DNA of 64,000 nt from Vibrio mediterranei (lineage in GTDB: Bacteria; Pseudomonadota; Gammaproteobacteria; Enterobacterales; Vibrionaceae). Below the pieces are notes generated by a model. It saw only the letters and a program-made list of their open reading frames with translations, was not told where the DNA came from and ran no database searches. The stretch is from assembly GCF_900088415.1 (NCBI RefSeq), contig NZ_FLLQ01000001.1, positions 1,178,001 through 1,242,000 on the forward strand, in the 5' to 3' direction. Position numbers and translations under genes: made by a program. Every line of letters starts with the position of its first letter. Position 1 is the first letter of the stretch. Below, piece after piece: positions 63,173-64,000 of this stretch.

Positions 63173-64000
63173 TCAGTTCTGCAACACGGACGAAACCAGT
63201 AATTGGGTGTAAGGGTGCTGCGGATCATCAAGTACTTGGTCCGTCAGCCCAGTTTCTACCACTTCACTGCGACGCATCACCATCAGTCGATGAGCCAGTA
63301 AACGCGCCACCGCTAGGTCATGAGTGACAATAACGACAGCCAGTTCCAGTTCTGTGACAAGGCGACGTAATAGATCGAGGAGTTTTGCTTGCACCGAGAC
63401 ATCCAATCCACCTGTTGGCTCATCCATAAAAATCAGTTTTGGATGAGTCACCAAGTTGCGAGCAATCTGCAAGCGCTGCTGCATACCGCCGGAAAACGTG
63501 GTGGGCATGTCATCAATTCGGTCTTGAGGAATTTCTACATCAGTGAGCCACTTGGTTGATGCCATTCGAATATCACCATAATGACGCTCGCCTACGGCCA
63601 TTAAACGCTCACCAATATTACCGCCCGCAGAAACACGGCCGCGCAATCCATCCATCGGATGCTGATGCACAACGCCCCACTCTGTGCGCAGTAATTGACG
63701 ACGTTGACTTTCTGCCATCAAATAGAGGTCTTCGAGTTGAGTTACCTGATCTTCTCCGCGACCTCGGATGTAAAGCACCTCACCGCTGTCTGGCGTTTGG
63801 CGACCCGACAGTGATTTTAGTAAGGTACTTTTACCTGAACCTGACTCGCCCACGATGCCTAGCACTTCGCCGGGGTACAAATCAAACGAGACATTGGTAA
63901 AGCCTTTTCCTGGTGCGTAAAGTTTGGTGAGATTACGAACCGACAATAGTGGCTGCTCACTTACATCAAAGGTATTGGTGTCTAATGTTGGCTGTTTCAC
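63173..64000 (-). CDS. phnK: Phosphonate C-P lyase system protein PhnK (start at or beyond right edge)
   Basis: At least 275 residues. Match to PhnK: LLSVRNLTKLYAPGKGFTNV, Walker [83 protein letters not shown]. PhnK docks on the C-P lyase core. The frame is open to the last base, where GTG could be a start, but the true start may lie outside. Homologues begin about 14 residues later, so little is missing. phnG-J would be expected upstream. Confidence 0.94.
   Translation of the reverse strand: MKQPTLDTNTFDVSEQPLLSVRNLTKLYAPGKGFTNVSFDLYPGEVLGIVGESGSGKSTLLKSLSGRQTPDSGEVLYIRGRGEDQVTQLEDLYLMAESQRRQLLRTEWGVVHQHPMDGLRGRVSAGGNIGERLMAVGERHYGDIRMASTKWLTDVEIPQDRIDDMPTTFSGGMQQRLQIARNLVTHPKLIFMDEPTGGLDVSVQAKLLDLLRRLVTELELAVVIVTHDLAVARLLAHRLMVMRRSEVVETGLTDQVLDDPQHPYTQLLVSSVLQN

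Overview
The window looks like a chromosomal stretch of a marine gammaproteobacterium of the family Vibrionaceae, most likely a Vibrio. Supporting signs are a MARTX-type toxin with its RtxC acyltransferase, a 218-residue chromosomal Qnr protein, a lipase/foldase pair next to a sphingomyelinase, and generally Vibrio-like proteins at moderate GC. It reads as an accessory, niche-adaptation region. There are no rRNA, tRNA, insertion sequence, CRISPR or prophage genes that I can recognise. No species is claimed.

Layout. (1) 1-5783, minus: the N-terminal 1749 codons of a very large glycine/asparagine/aspartate-rich MARTX-like toxin running off the left edge, preceded by rtxC. (2) 6033-21844: a taurine (sulfonate) catabolic island. 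TauXY taurine dehydrogenase makes sulfoacetaldehyde, Xsc converts it to acetyl phosphate and sulfite, and Pta makes acetyl-CoA. A TRAP transporter (TauKLM) would import taurine, and a TauE/SafE-type and a YeiH-type protein could export sulfite. An IclR-type regulator closes the island. Three guests sit inside it: a tandem Cache-domain periplasmic protein, a FRG-domain protein, and a CobS/CobT chelatase-chaperone pair with no CobN visible. The yeiH gene is frameshifted exactly inside a perfect inverted repeat. (3) 21877-22533: qnr. (4) 22970-27656: an amidinotransferase convergent with a phnCDEE phosphonate-type ABC importer. (5) 27926-30873: MarR regulator and Bcr/CflA drug efflux pump, FMN reductase, MsrA. 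(6) 30954-34880: an SgrR-type regulator divergent from a small ORF, two sugar O-acetyltransferases and a phosphoribosyltransferase. (7) 34953-38422: NmrA-like reductase, LysR regulator, FAH-family hydratase and a free-standing deaminase-like protein.

(8) 38497-42894: secreted lipases. Lipase LipA with foldase LipB on the minus strand faces away from a sphingomyelinase overlapping a second membrane-anchored helical protein that may be its own foldase. (9) 42955-49692: peroxide defence, with ahpC-ahpF and, 4 kb away, a second ahpC coding for an identical protein; both carry OxyR-like boxes. Between them are a YcxB-like protein, a secreted hydrolase, an ABM-fold protein and an ArsR-type regulator. 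(10) 49944-56683: a GNAT enzyme, an HprRS-like two-component system, a secreted HbpS/GlcG-like protein, MsrPQ, an HdeD-like protein and a LysR regulator. An HprR-type palindrome lies between the response regulator and the HbpS-like gene. (11) 56768-58887: a DUF1254/DUF1214 secreted protein and an outer-membrane barrel. (12) 59195-64000: the C-P lyase genes phnK-L-M-N-P and a hexapeptide transferase, continuing past the right edge.

Taken together the region lets the cell use sulfonates and phosphonates as C, S/N and P sources, repair oxidised methionine and remove peroxide, and attack host membranes and lipids.
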